Shown: positions 1 through 25,776, numbered from the stretch's first letter. The stretch: 64,000 nucleotides of DNA from Torymus aiolomorphi (GCA_036365515.1 CM070875.1:5181001-5245000); one strand, 5' to 3'. Program-made: numbers and translations. The notes: generated by a model not told the origin, from the sequence alone.

Positions 1-957
1 TTATGTACATTCTCCCTAAGGGACTGTCTCCATAAGAGTGAATCTACATAAGCGCTGAGCTGCGCTGCGCCGTCTTACGCTGCGCCGTGCCGCCACTGCG
101 CCGTAGCCTTGTTCATCCGTTCCATTCCGGTCCGGAACAAATAGGCTGTTGCATATCTTATACTTATATAAACCATGGACGGGGTGCATATGCTCTAAAA
201 TGAAAATTAATCTTTTGATCTGTTTTTCTTAAATTTTAAGTGCACTTACATGCACTTACAATGTAAGAAAACCAGATCAAAAGATTAATTTTCATTTTGG
301 AGCATATGCACCCCGTCCATGGTTTATGTAAGTATAAGATATGCAACAGAACAGTCTACTTGATCCGGACCGGAACGGAACGGCTGAACAAGGCTACGGC
401 GCAGCGGCGGCACGGCGCAGGGGCCTTTCTACATATGTGTGTTCTGTGTGTTCTGTGTGTTCCCGACAAAGGCAGATAGATCTGTTCCGTTTATGTAAGA
501 CAGAGACAGACATAGAGAGAAGTTGTATAGAACAGACAGAACACACATATGTAGAAAGGGCCCAGCGTAATGCCCTAATCACATAACCGCGTACGATCGC
601 GTACGTCTACGTACAACCGCGTCCGACGTTAAGGAAGAATCTAATGATTTTCGCTGTTGCCAACAGCAGCAATGTCAGTGCAATAACTAGTACTTTCGAG
701 GAACAGACCTACTTACACGAAGTGCAGTAGATCGGAGTAATGCTTGCTTGTTTATGTCTGTTGTCGTTGGTGTAGTAGCCGACTTTCGTATACGTAGGTC
801 TGTTCCTCGAAAGTACTAGTTATCGCACTGACATTGCCGCTGTTAGCAACAGCGAAAATCACTAGATTCTTCCTTAACGTCGGACGCGGTTGTAAGCAGA
901 CGTACGCGATCGTACGCGGTTATGTGATTAGGGTATAAGGGAGAATGTACATAAGCG
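1..957. repeat. Cluster of three adjacent palindromic (foldback) repeats
   Basis: Three long inverted repeats lie side by side: about 79-420 (centre near 253), 420-560, and 573-933. In each, the second half is a near-exact reverse complement of the first; for example CCCTAATCACATAACCGCG at 573 is answered by its reverse complement ending at 933. The cluster is bounded by direct copies of a GC-rich segment (ACATAAGCGC...TGCGCTGCGCCGTCTT) near 47-75 and 951-979. The end motif GGGAGAATGTACATAAGCGC is the same as in the palindrome at 14050-14208. No coding capacity is apparent. Open frames here are by-products of the repeats. Confidence 0.8.
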
Positions 958-975
958 CCGCGCTGCGCTGCGCCG

Positions 976-2366
976 TCTTCGGAGTGTGTGAACTAGCCTT
1001 GTTTGTTTTGCGTGCGCGAAGTAGCTGTTTGTTACGACCCGAGTCGGGGTCTGAGAGCAGCAAGGCGCTTCTGCAATGGTCGCCGCGTTGACCAATAAGA
1101 TTGTGGGTTCGTTGTTCGATAAAGCGCTAAAGCGCAAGGAATTGCAGGAACTTTGAAATGAAACTCGAACTCGAAGATGTAAACTTTAACTCTGGAGTTT
1201 ATTCAATTTAAATAAATACTTTGAAACTTTGACAAATAAGATAAATTTGCAACCGTGACTCTATACAATTCAAGATAACGTAGAGTATAATTATAAATGG
1301 CGACTGACACTAGGATGTGATCAGGGCGCTTGCACTAGTGCAACTAACTACAGAGCTTCTCATGTGCTCGGTAGCGACTGACCCTGGCGACCCGGGGCTC
1401 TCCTTTTATATTCTCGGCGAGGACCTTGGGCTGTTGACGGTGGAACGCTATTGGTTGACGGCTTTCCCTCTCTTTCGCGTCACGTGACTCTTCCTCAGTT
1501 TCCAGCCTAGTAAGAGCCTAGGAGGGCCGAAGCCTTATCCCCTCTCTTCATTGCGAGTGCGTAATTGGTTGATGGCCCGATGACGTAAGTGAGCTGAGGC
1601 AGTCGGTGGTGGGGGTGAAGTGGCTTAAGCTAAACCAGTTTCTCGCCCTAACGATTTCCGAGAAGTGTTTTTGTCTTTTGGATTCCTGGAATTGCTGTTG
1701 TTTACGTTCCGCGGTCGCGACCTTCCCGGAATCGTGAGGTGACGCTCAGCGCAAATGGATTCCTGGAATTGTTGTTGTTTACGTTCCGCAGCTGTAACCT
1801 TCTTGGAATTGTCGGGTGACCTTCTGATTTCCTAGAATCTCAGAGCAGTAGATAATTCTTGGAAGAGCTTTTTACCCTGAGCGAGCTTCCTTTATTCAAT
1901 TGTTAATTCAATTATCATGTTTATTTTGTTATCAATTATTAATCGTCGATCGCTCGGCTATTATTTATGTATTTATTGTCAGTCATTTATTCCTATTCGC
2001 GTTATCGTAAATTCGTTTATTATTTATTTATTTTTCGTAACGGTTGATATAATTTATATGAAACAAATTAATGATTTTATTGTTAAAATGTCCAACAGGT
2101 TTTTATTTATGGAAATCCGTTTGAATACGTTTGTTATTTAATTGGTTAATTTATTTAATATTTATTTATTCGAAATTATCATTGTAGACCGATCCTAAAT
2201 ATTCTGTTACTCGTTCATGAGAACGCAGTTCATAATAGTTTCTCGCACGGCGTGCGCGAAAGTAAATTGATCTGCGCATGCGCGACTTTCGCGCACGCCG
2301 TGTGTAAAACAGCTACTTCGCGCACACGTAAAACAAGCACGAGAAGGCGAGTTTCGCACACTCCGT
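976..2366. repeat. Foldback element split by an LTR-like insertion
   Basis: The segment 976-1029 (CGGAGTGTGTGAAC...GCGCGAAGTAGCTG) is the reverse complement of 2310-2364 (CAGCTACTTCGCGC...CGCACACTCCG). The rest of the hairpin (CGCACGGCGTGCGCGAAAGT and its complement) lies at 2247-2305. An LTR-like repeat (1030-2238) interrupts the left arm, so the hairpin is older than that insertion. Confidence 0.7.
1030..2238 (+). mobile_element. LTR-like repeat, copy 1 (solo LTR candidate)
   Basis: It begins TGTTACGACCCGAGTCGGGG and ends ...GCAGTTCATAATA. Two further partly colinear copies are in the window: 23804-25437, and the split copy 25438-25720 plus 32447-34024. Shared internal blocks include TTGACCAAT, CTCTATACAATTCAA, GCACTAGTGCAACT, GTTGTTTACGTTCC and ACCCTGAGCGAGCTTCC. 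No gag or pol adjoins it, so a solo LTR is the simplest reading. The 5' TG is canonical, but the 3' end lacks a clean CA and no target duplication is obvious. The LTR assignment is inference. Confidence 0.55.
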
Positions 2367-2936
2367 AAAAAAAAATATTTCAGTGTTTCGTTAATTTTTT
2401 TTTTAGATGGCGATATCTTTTGTGTAACAATAATTATTTTTTCGTTATTTGAAGTACACTTCCTTTCAATTACTTCCCTTCATTTAAAAAAAGTAGTTAA
2501 AAAATGTTTTTATTTAACGTCAATTTTGTCGTTGGAACCACCTTAAACTCTTACCGACCGAGTTAATTTCACAGTTACCAGGCTATTTATAAAAAGAAAT
2601 ACTTCAAATTATATAAAATCAAGAGTTCCTCGAAGTTTTACAATACTACCACTCTATAAAAATTTCAACTCAAAATATCAATTTGTTCGTGCGTGAATTT
2701 TGAACCAAATTATAAGGTGGTGTAAAAATTTTTTTTTATTTTGATTTCAATGATTTACAAAGAATAAACTTAAATTAATTATACGTAAAATTTAAGTATG
2801 GGCATATCTATTCTACACAGAAATCATACCAAAAACTTTAAATGTTTATAACATACACCAAATACTCATTAGTTCATAATACAAAATATTTACAATAATA
2901 TCAAACATTACAATACATTACAAATTATTTAATTAA
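2366..2936. other. UFSP2 downstream region, AT-rich
   Basis: AT-rich sequence downstream of the UFSP2 stop codon. The block around 2490-2545 (TTTTTATTTAACGTCAATTTTG...GGAACCACC) is related to sequence near 15590 (inverted) and 20030, so part of it belongs to a dispersed repeat. The remainder probably contains the UFSP2 3' UTR. I see no gene. Confidence 0.4.
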
Positions 2937-5900
2937 TTATATGCATTTTGGTCTTTGAGGAAGGCACATATTATAAAATGCATCTTTTCTCCAAAAATCT
3001 TTTTCTTTCCATCCACACCAACCTTTACCAACAATTGTATTTATTTGCTCTGGGCCAGTATAATGGGGATCCAAAATTAAAAATTTGACATCTTCATAAA
3101 ATTCATCATAGGATACTCCAAGAATTGTATGAGCTAAAACTCCTCCACCTATGTAAAAGTTAATAATAAAGGTATAAAAATAATTAGTCTTTATGATACT
3201 ATTTTTCTCTAAAATCTTAGTATCAAAGAAAAAAGATAAGTAATATTTTAATAAAGAAAATTAAAATAATCTGTGTAATATTTTATACTTTAATCTCTAA
3301 TAGTTTTATATTCATAATTATTAACCATTATTTTAAAAGAAAAAAAATATTTAAAAAGTGTTATAGTAAAGCACTAAAGTAATTCTTTTTCACATATCTG
3401 TGATATATGGAAAAAGCGCATGTCACTTGAAAAAGATTTCAAGAAATTACGGTTTAAAAGTGGAATATTGTACACCCTTTTAAAACTACTTTTTTTTCAA
3501 AATAATGTACCTGTAGGTTATAATATTTTTCTAAAACGCTATAATTCAATTTGTGAAAAAATTGGAATTAAACCCTTTTTCCATATAACAACAGATATAT
3601 TCTACATATTATATTCCGATTGAAGCACTTTACCAATCATAACGGGAGTCCCTTGAATTTGAAAATGGTTTGCTAGGTCAGGAATTAAAGCAGTCATTTC
3701 ATCTCCACTAGAAGCACACAATACTTTGACTGAAACATCTAAGAGCGATTCAAGAACAAAACCAACTTCAGTTGAACCAATCCACTGCTTACTCCCAATA
3801 AAATTAGAAGGTTTATCACCAATATCAACTAAGCATTTCTGTATTTCTTTATGTGATGGTACATGTTTATCAGTATAGCCTTGTAATCTGAAATATAAGC
3901 ATAAAGTGAATAAAACGTTATCCAAATTAAAATACTTACACAGCATGCAATATAAAATAAATTTCCAATTTACCTGTACCAAGAAACAATAGTCTGAAGT
4001 GACCTATACGCACATCCCCAGCCATTATCATCAAAATTATCTTGCATATAATGATGGTATGCATATAATCCATTGACAAGTTTAATCTGACAGTCTGTTA
4101 ATAAAAAATATTTTCCACTTATGTCACAAATATCTAATTGAAAAACGTTAAAAGTATTTTAAAGTTTTAAAAAATTTTAAGAATAGCATTACTTTTGGGG
4201 TTGATAACAGATTCATGAGGATTTAAAATATATTCTTCTTTTTCATAGTCATTTTGAAATTTAATTGCATTTCCTCTCCTAAAATAAGGTTTTGTCATAT
4301 CTAGTGCTAATCTTCTGTGTAAACTTTTACGATACTCAACTAAAAATTTAAATGAGAAATTTAGAAATCATCTTTTAAGTTTTATATAAACAGAAAATAT
4401 ATTCACAGTAGATGCATACAACTTTCAGAAGATGATAGTCCAATTGGATACACTAGTGTCAGTAAATGACCAAAGTTTAATGGCTTAAAATGCATTGGTT
4501 CAGGAAGACGTAACTGCAAATCTTCAATTTCTAACTGGTTTTCAAATGAAGAACCTATAAGCCTCAAGTTCCTACAAAGTGACTCCACAAGAATTTCATA
4601 CAACTGTGCCATAGTTATATTATTACCCACCAGAGATAGAGCATCAATTTTCAAAGAAAATTTGTAGTATTCGATGGGCCCTAGATAAAATATTTTATAT
4701 AAGGAATGTTAAGAAATACGTAGAGTACAATTTAAAGGCATTATAATTAATTTATGGATAAACATTTTTAGAGTAAAGAGAAGGCTTAAAAAAATTATTC
4801 CAAATTACAATTAGAATTTTTCTATAACCAATCTAAGAGTTCCAAAGCAACTCATATGGTATACTTTTCATACATACTTTTGATATGTTGCACAACTGGA
4901 GCATACTTAATTTTTTCTTCAGAATTATTTTCATTAGACATTTTTAAAAACATATCCACTGGTATAGCTTCCTAAATAAATGAATTGATAAATGAATATA
5001 TAATATACAATACAATTTTATAATTAAAAAAGTTGTAATCCTCACAATAATAGCAGATATGTATTTACTCTTATTATTTCCTGGAGTATCATATACTCCA
5101 GAACTATGTAGTAGTGTTTTGGCTGATTTGTTTTCAATATCATTATTACTATCATTTCCTAGAAGATAAATATTGCTTTTGACAAACTGAAATCCCACTT
5201 TTCCAGCAGCTAACTGTATTATAAAGTAAATAATAAATATAATATAATAAGAAGCATTGAAATAAAAACTATATTCAACATACACTTTTCCTTGTTTTTT
5301 GAAGATCATCAAGTACACTTGTTTTTTCTGAAATAAAAGGAAGGTTTGCTTGCAATCGAATATAATAAAAATTTTGCCACAAATCTTCTTCATTAATTAT
5401 TTCATATTTTATAACTTCAAGCTTTTGATGTATATAATAGAATGCATTAACATCAGCAGCATCAAGAGAATATTTTATAAGAAGAGGGTTGTCTGTGACA
5501 TCAATATCCTAAAATGTAAATTTTATATACCTATATTAACATTGATATTAATTTTAAGATATATATTTGTTATTAAACTTTCATCAGTCATTTTATGTAT
5601 AACCTTAAATGCATCAGGAATGTCCTGTTTATATTGATCAACATATAAAATTCCAAACAAGTCTACTTCAGCTGGCATACAAAGTTGTAAATCTATAGGC
5701 AGAATTTTATTTTCATCGTCGTCAACAGGATTGATGGTGAAAGTCAAAACCGTCAATGTTTCTTCATACATCACCCCATATAAATGACCAGTAACTGCAG
5801 CATTTAATTTAGCTAAACGCTAAAAAACAAATAAAATTATCAAAATTTTAATTTTAAACACTTAATAAAAACAACATATTTATATGAAAATATGTATAAA

Positions 5901-6089
5901 TTTGTAAGCATAATTTACTATTTGAAAAATAGTTTTAAAATTAAATAAAGGTATAGTGCACATATATATGATTGATTAATCCATATAAATATAAGGTTAA
6001 AAATTAATTAAAATATTATAAATCATTGTATAAAATATGTAATTGTTTACCTCAACTACGTTTGACAAAATTTTCAAGCGTGGAGCCAT
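2937..6089 (-). CDS. UFSP2: Ufm1-specific protease 2 (UFSP2)
   Basis: Cysteine protease (peptidase C78) that matures the ubiquitin-like protein UFM1 and removes it from substrates; the family acts at the ER and in the cytosol. Ten exons in transcript order: 6089-6051, 5819-5604, 5508-5284, 5213-5046, 4971-4878, 4680-4420, 4339-4193, 4094-3974, 3887-3634, 3148-2937. All introns are GT-AG and phases close to 578 aa. The start is [10 protein letters not shown]. The C-terminal protease domain is clear: catalytic Cys at about residue 411 in [25 protein letters not shown] in the middle, and the catalytic Asp-Pro-His at about 535-537 in LILDPHYTG. It ends LPQRPKCI. The length fits the longer invertebrate orthologs. 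The divergent neighbour is the kinase gene, about 2 kb away. No lesion seen; exon 2 and 3 junctions were chosen by phase. Confidence 0.95.
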
Positions 6090-8062
6090 GTTGTCTATAC
6101 TAAATAATTCAAAGTATAAACAAATAAAATTGCAAATACAATTGTTTAAATAGAAAACTGAGTAAGTAGGCTACCCGCTACCATAGTACCATCAGTGATC
6201 AAAGATGAATATATAGCCTATATATCTAGTATCTACCATACGGATGATAATTTCAGGTTAGGTCGATTCGACGTACTCTGACGAAGACGAACGACGCAGC
6301 ACTATATACACGCTCAGGTCCCAAATATGTTATATATATATATATATAGCTATTACAATGTAAAAGCATCATGCTATCAACGAATGTAGGATACGTGTAT
6401 ATAGGATATACGTAAGAATTAAGATGTAACGAGATTAGTAGTGTTTAGTGTGGTGCCCAACCGATCAAAACATTTTAAAACAATAATTTTCATATTAAAT
6501 ACTCTAATTTGTATTAGTAAAAAATTAAAATACTGTTTAATCTAAGTTTCCGTCGATAAATGAAAATAGTATAAAATATAATGAGTCATAATTTATTATT
6601 TAATAATAAATAAAAAAAGAAAAATCGGTATTTAAGATAATTGCGAATGCGAATTAGCTAGAGCTAGAACCAGTATATGTAGTTTTGAATTATCGACAGA
6701 GCAAAGGCATAGCGCGCGCGGCCAAGTGCCAGCAGAGGTGGCGGGCTAATTCTGTCCAGGTGACCAGGTTCAGGGACCAGCCCAGCCATGCGGCTACTCC
6801 ATATAATTCCACATCCACAGAGCGAGCTATAGCAACGAGGAGAGCCACTGTACAGTGTAACAGTGCGGATGAAGTTTACAAGTAAGCAGAGATACAACAA
6901 GCCGCGTTGCCCGTTTTGATATTGGTCCTTGCTTATGCGCGTTACGGTCGCGGCTCGATCTCTGATATTTTCGGCCGATAAGTACCTTACCTATATATCC
7001 TCAATTTGTCCAAAACAAAAGTAAAAAAAATGAGCTTCATCGCTATTCAATCATGCATTGTCGCACCGTGACGGCTCGGCGGCGTATTTTAGCAAAGTGA
7101 AGGGGGGAAAAGCAAAAGAGAAAGAACGGGGAGAATGAAAGAGAGAGACGGAAGCGCGTGACGACTCGGAGAGTGCAAAAAAAGTAATTTTTTTTTTCTC
7201 CGTATGCTCTAGGTTTAGGTAGCCAACGTGCACTACCTACATACCTGAGTAAAAGAGCTAAAGAGGAGAGACGCAGGTCACGCAGGTCGTTTGCGAGCAA
7301 TCGCGTTCAGATGTTGGGGAATCGCAGTGTTATACTGCAGACACATGCTTGGAGTTGGATTACTCTCCGCTCTCCGGTACAAATATAAATGCTGATCTCA
7401 GTGCTTCGACAACGCTCGACGACGACGTGTTGCCGTCTTGGCTGCCGTTAGGTGGTACGCATCTCGCAGACAGCAGCTGTACCGAGAAAACCGGGACGAC
7501 GAGTAGCTCTCAGACAGCCGTTGAAAGGCTTCGTCGAAAAGAGAATCAAGAGTCCGAGTTACTCCGAGTAGTCCGACTTGTTGTTTTGTGCGATGCTCCT
7601 GCATCGTGACGTGCGCTGCCAACTAGATTTCACCTTTTTTCTTTGACGCAAACTCTGCGCATCATCGGCACTCGAAATTCCAATCGACAAGAGAGCTCAT
7701 CCAATCTTAGATCAATTCATTGTACTTGTACACACTGCTGTCTTGCTTCTCACGTATTTACTTCAATTATTACAAAACATTCATTGCTCTCCATCTCTTA
7801 TCACTTACTCATGACAAAAGTACTACTAACAATGTTGCTGAGGAATGTAAGCATCTTTCATTAGGTTTCAATGTATTTTATACATCCATCCATTTGGAAG
7901 CTGCAGTGATTCTCTTGCATATTTTAATTGATGGATGTTCCTTTGAAAAGCACGGAAATTTGCTACTATGAACTGTGCAACTGCCAATCTTTGCCTTTAC
8001 TCCCATGAGTGGAATAAATTTTGAGATGTCATAAAAATAACTGCCAAAAGTATTTGGCAAAA
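6090..8062. promoter_or_regulatory. Divergent intergenic region between UFSP2 and the kinase gene
   Basis: About 2 kb separates the two head-to-head start codons, so both promoters and any 5' UTR exons should lie here. An AT dinucleotide stretch is near 6330-6350. A CpG-richer segment spans about 6680-7620 and includes polypurine runs at 7085-7200. Short open frames in this part (for example 7349-7609) show no recognisable motif. I could not place transcription starts or a 5' UTR splice. Confidence 0.5.
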
Positions 8063-20768
<12,706 letters not shown>

Positions 20769-21675
20769 ATGAATGAAATATATACAGTATTTTTTTAATT
20801 AAATTTTTACAACAAAATTTCAATGTTAATTGATTTTAAATTATAAAAATGAAATTTTAAGAAAGTCGAATATTATAAATGTACTTGTTTTGCATTTAAT
20901 CAGTTTTTTAAAATCATTGTACGAACTATAGTATTTTTTTAAGCCGAAAGTGGCAGTATTGCAAATACTAATCGTGCAATAAAAAATTGTAGCTATAACT
21001 ATTAGAGACGAAAGTCTCAAACTTTGTTATTTATCAAATGATGTGCTCGTCAAATGAAGTATTATCATAATTATAAGAATTATTACAATCGTTTTTACCT
21101 TTTTAGTTATATTCTATCAAATCGTTTGTATTGTTTTCATCACCCTTTTTGTCTATAGGGAAAGTTACGTGTTTTAAAAACACTTATTTGTATAAATTAC
21201 ATGTATTTACTTTTTTTTTTTCAATAAAATTTCATTTGCTTTTTTTATACTTAAAATTTTTGTTATTACTAGAAGACGAGCACTGCTGTTGTTAATAAAA
21301 TCTATTAAAGGAAATCATCATTTATTTTTTAAATAAATGTTTTATCTATACATTGAGATAAATATCCAATTAAACTATGTCAACATTTTAATACTCATGG
21401 TCGTTATTGTTTACAGTAATAAGAAAAACGTTTATAAAATTTTGTAATAACTCATTTTAAAATGTGTCATAAAAATATATGTATACATGTGTGTGCATGT
21501 GTCTGTGTGTGTGTGTGTACATTTGTTAATTAAATTACAATTGTTCACTCTTATCCTTTAAAATAAATTACTTTTTCAAATAAATAATATGCTAATTAAA
21601 ATTTTTATAAAATATTTTAATTATAAAAATATTAGATACATAAAATTTTAATATAAATGATTTTATTCTCTATTA
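20769..21675. other. Convergent 3' region of the kinase gene and eIF2B-alpha
   Basis: About 0.9 kb between two tail-to-tail stop codons. AT-rich; AATAAA occurs near 20979 (GCAATAAAAAATTG) and 21224 (TCAATAAAATTTC), plausible polyadenylation signals for the kinase gene. A short TG-rich stretch is at 21482-21518. No gene seen. Confidence 0.55.
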
Positions 21676-23326
21676 TTAGAGATAAAGTTTTATAAGTTCA
21701 TCACTAACAGCTGATGGTGTTAAAATACCAAGATCTGTAAAAAGTAGACTAATATACTGAGGAGGTGTATAGTCAACTAATGGATGTTGTTTGCGAAGGT
21801 CCTTTCGCAACATGCTTGAAGTATACTGTAAAAAAGACCAATTTTTGAAATAAATATATAATACTCATTGATAATTTCTTATCCATTAAAAATATCTACT
21901 ATCAATAGTAAAAGTATGTCAGAGAATGCAAATACAAATAAGAAAATTTTAGCATATTAATGTTTAATAAAAATACGAAATTTTTCAATATGTAACTAAA
22001 TTCTCAGAAGTTTCACTTCAATTTTATTACTTATTAAAATAAAAAAAAACTTACTTTAAATTCGTTGGGAAGATCCACTTGATTAAGTGGATAGATTCTT
22101 GAAAATTTGAAACTTTCCGTAAGGACATAAAAAGGCTTTTTCATTTCCTTTGCACAAATTGCCATTGTATAAGTACCAACCTTTGAAGTAATACATACAG
22201 TAATACTGTTGTACTTAAAAAATAGAAAAATGTATAAAATAGTTTTTTCATACTTTGTTAATTATACCACCACTTTCTGCAACTCCTTCAGCTCCCACCA
22301 TTACCATATCAACTTGTTCCATTATGTAACCCATAGCTGAATCTAATATCAATGTACAGGAAATACCAAGGTCTTTCAGATTTTGACACATTTCTATTCT
22401 GTTTGAAAGAAAAAGCAAAAAGTAAGAAATAATAATAATAATAATAATAATGCATATATTACCTGTTTTATTATTACATGTAATATTATCTTATTGTTAG
22501 ATCATCAATAATAAATTAATTTATATAAAATGAAATTGATAACATTTCATACCCACTACTATCTGGTGATGACTCTGTGACATAAACTTCAAAAAGTTTA
22601 TTGTTAGCTACAGCTTCTTTCATTGTTTCTAAAACAACTCTAGATCTTGAATGTGTTAAAATTTTCTACAAAAAATTTAAATTATTGTAATTGGTAAGTT
22701 TTAAGTTAAATATAAAAATTATTAATTTACCGATCCATCTGTAATAAAATTTGACGCTGATTTAGCAATTTTCCCTCTTGCAGCCACTAATTTTTCATAA
22801 AATATTTTCCCTCTTTGTAACATAATTTTTTTACATTCTGCAAATGACTACAAAGTACTTTTTCAATATTAAATCATAAAAGATTAAGTTGTTTAAAGTT
22901 TGCAATGCTTACAGGAGTGTCAAGTGTAGCTAAAGTGATGAACCTAAGAAAAAGTTCACTACCAGAAGCAATTGCTGTAACGGGATGATCCGTTGATCGC
23001 ATAGCATCTACTGCATTTTGAAGACATTCCCTTAATTCTTGTACAGTTTCAGCTGTAATTATTATAATATTAATAGCATAATCTCCTAAATACCAATAAA
23101 TAATAAAAAAGTAACACTTACATTTTGACTTTTCCAACACTTTTAATAGTGTGCATATAGCAGCCATACCAGCTGATACATTTTTTTCATTTCCAATAAT
23201 TTTATCAAAATATTGACAAATTTCTACAAATTTAAATAAAAATAATTAATATAGTCTTAGAATATGATCTCGTATAAAATTAATATTGCTTAACGTTGGT
23301 GAAAGAGATTTACCTTGTTTCTCCAT
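21676..23326 (-). CDS. eIF2Balpha: Translation initiation factor eIF2B subunit alpha
   Basis: Regulatory subunit of the guanine nucleotide exchange factor for eIF2; it helps the decameric eIF2B complex sense phosphorylated eIF2-alpha in the cytosol. Eight exons in transcript order: 23326-23314, 23223-23122, 23052-22913, 22847-22731, 22665-22553, 22398-22254, 22180-22055, 21825-21676. GT-AG introns and phases close to 301 aa (305 in human). Diagnostic stretches are [58 protein letters not shown] and the C-terminus [21 protein letters not shown], cut here only by the stop. Exon 1 codes for just MEKQ plus one base, so its start rests on that 13-bp exon and its donor. Convergent with the upstream kinase gene. 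Confidence 0.95.
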
Positions 23327-23803
23327 AATATTATATTTTAAATTATAATATTTATTATTATTATTATTATTTGATTTATCAAATACTCATGCTGTTAAAC
23401 TTTGTCCAAAATGCAACAACTTTAGCATTGCCGATTTGCAGGTTATAAGTTTCAATATTTGTCCAGAACTCCAGATACGAAGAATCCTATTTTTAAAAAA
23501 TGATGTATTTGTTATGAATTTATGATATCAATTTATTCGTGATTTGGTTGGTGGGAGTAATGGGTTGCTAGGTTACAAAAACAAAAGTGGTGTGAAGTTT
23601 TGCCAAAATTACGGCGCGCGAAGCGCGCTTAGAAAAGGCTAGCTTAGAAAAGATAGAGAAGAATAGAAAAGTAAACAAACTATATCAACCAATCAAGAGA
23701 CTTCGTTAGGGCCCCTACATAGAAAAAGGAATAGCACATAGATATAGGATTTAACGTGGGTTACTATATCTATATATACAAGGAACAAGATTTTCTCGTA
23801 TAT
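23327..23803. promoter_or_regulatory. eIF2B-alpha upstream region
   Basis: About 480 bp between the eIF2B-alpha start codon and the first LTR-like repeat. An AT-rich stretch with ATTATT repeats (23350-23375) is followed by more mixed sequence with a small palindrome GGCGCGCGAAGCGCGC near 23612. Presumably promoter; no elements could be pinned down. Confidence 0.4.
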
Positions 23804-23886
23804 TGTTACGACCTGAGTCGGGGTCTGCGAGTTCGAACGCACTTCTGCAATAGTCGCCAAGTTGACCAATCAGAATGTGGGAACGT

Positions 23887-24691
23887 GGGGATGCCTTATA
23901 TCGGCAAAGTTTTCTGCCGTACCGGCCATAATGTTTTCAATTAAATATTAAGGGGGTGCCATACTCGTACCATTACCGACCGAGCAATTCACACAGTTTC
24001 AAGCTGATTAAAAATAAAATACGTCGAATCACAAAAAATCAAGAGAACATTCTTCTGTATTTTTTAACGTTCTATCATCCAGTCAAAGTTTGGAGTCGAA
24101 ATATCAAGTCATTTTTGCAAAAACTTTGAACGAAGCGAAATTTAATTTTGTTCAAAGTTTTTGAAAAAACGGCTTGATATTTCAACTCCAAACTTTGACT
24201 GGATGATAGAACGTTAAAAAATACAGAAGAGTGTTCTCTTGATTTTTTGTGATTCGACGTATTTTATTTTTAATCAGCTTGAAACTGTGTGAATTGCTCG
24301 GTCGGTAATGGTAGGACTATGGAATCCCGTTAATTGTTGAAAGCTTTTTCTTTTATTCTTAGAGTTGACGCACAAAGATAAACTTTTTCCCTAATACCTG
24401 GTCAAATTTCAGATAAATCTGTTGGAAAATTAAGACGAAATTTGAAAAATCGCAAAATGTTATATTTTGAGGTTAATATAGTAATATGCGAGTAATATGC
24501 GACGTTACGATTTTTCAAATTTCGTCTTAATTTTCCAATAGATTTATCTGAAATTTTACCAGGTATTAAGGAATAAGTTTATCTTTGTGCGTCAACTCTT
24601 AGAATTAAAGAAAAAGCTTTCAACAATTAATATTTAATTAAAAACATTGTGGCCGGTACGGCAGAAAACTTTGCCGGTATAAGGCATCCCC
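23887..24691. mobile_element. Foldback element inside LTR-like copy 2
   Basis: Ends GGGGATGCCTTATATCGGCA and its diverged reverse complement TGCCGGTATAAGGCATCCCC. The left arm is interrupted by a TTAA element (23953-24332); without it, the arms pair to a centre near 24475 (CAAATTTCGTCTTAATTTTCC and its complement). Non-coding. Confidence 0.75.
23953..24332. mobile_element. TTAA-flanked foldback MITE nested in a foldback
   Basis: Begins GGGGGTGCCATACTCGTACC; ends GGTAGGACTATGGAATCCCG. TTAA sits at 23949-23952 and 24333-24336. Taking out the element and one TTAA gives AATATTAATTGTTG, which matches the intact opposite arm of the host hairpin. The arms pair almost fully to a centre near 24140. 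Confidence 0.8.
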
Positions 24692-25776
24692 TTGCGCTGA
24701 AGTACAAGGAGTCGCGGGAAGTTTGAAATAAGTTAATTTGGAATTTATTGAATTAAAATAACTTGAATTTAACTTTAACAATTATTCAGTTAATGTGTTC
24801 GTGACTCTATATAAACTCAATCTAACGATAAGATAGAGCCAGATTACGCGCACAGATGCAATACTGTTACGAAGCATTTAGAGTACTTGGTAACTTTCGA
24901 CTACAAGCTCAACGGCGTAACATACACAGTGATAAGCACTAGTGCAGCAGAGTATCAAACTAGTTGGTAACGACCGATTATATAGGGCTTCTGGGCGCGA
25001 CATGCACAAGTGTAGCAGAGTACCAAGCTAGTTGGTAACGACCCGTTATCGATTTCCATCCATGATGAAATCCGTACGGATCCTGAAAACAGAGATTTAC
25101 CCTATCTGAGCGAGCTTTTCTCTAATTGTTATTATTATTACGGTTCGTCTCGAGTATTGATGATGTAATTATTACTTATTATCGAAATAGTTATTAATTT
25201 AATCGCAGATTACTACCGTTTATTTAGTTGTTATTGCTAATCTCAATTTGTTCATTAACGCGTTGACCTTGCTATTGATAGTTGAATTATACGGGCGCAA
25301 TTACTATTAGTTATTAATTATTTAATTAATAAATTCGTTTTCGCTTGTTTATCATCAATTCCTATTCGAGTTATTGATAATTAGTTAATTAACTAATTAA
25401 TATAATGATTCTACCGTTGAAATCTTAGATCGAGATTGTTATGGGAACACATAAGGACCAATTAAATTGTGGGTTTGTTGTTCGATTAAGCGCTGAAGCA
25501 CAAGGAATTGTGGGAACTATGAAATGAGAACTCGAACACAAGAGAATTAAACTTTAACTCTGAAGTTTATTCAATTAATTAAGTACTTTGAGCTTTGACA
25601 AATAAATAGACTTTCAACCGTGATTCTATACAATTCAAAATTACTTGATTTTATGATAATGGCGACTGACTCTGAGACGAGGTCAAGGCACTTGCACTAG
25701 TGCAACTGAACTTTCGAGCTAGAAGAAAGAAGGGATGGTGGGGGCCCCCTCCGTCGCCCCCTACCAGTGAGGTACA

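Larger units (their letters stand above)
23804..25437 (+). mobile_element. LTR-like repeat, copy 2, broken by nested foldbacks
   Basis: Starts TGTTACGACCTGAGTCGGGG like copy 1 and stays colinear to about 23886. It is then interrupted by an 805-bp foldback and resumes at 24692 with GCTGAAGTACAAGGAGTCG (compare GCTAAAGCGCAAGGAATTG in copy 1). The remainder to 25437 is a diverged LTR body with motifs such as CTGAGCGAGCTTTTC. Its end abuts the start of the next copy. Confidence 0.5.

Noticed and set aside
297..586. Overlapping open frames in the first 600 bp
   Set aside because: They fall in palindromic repeats and read Cys/Val/Ser low-complexity sequence; no gene support.
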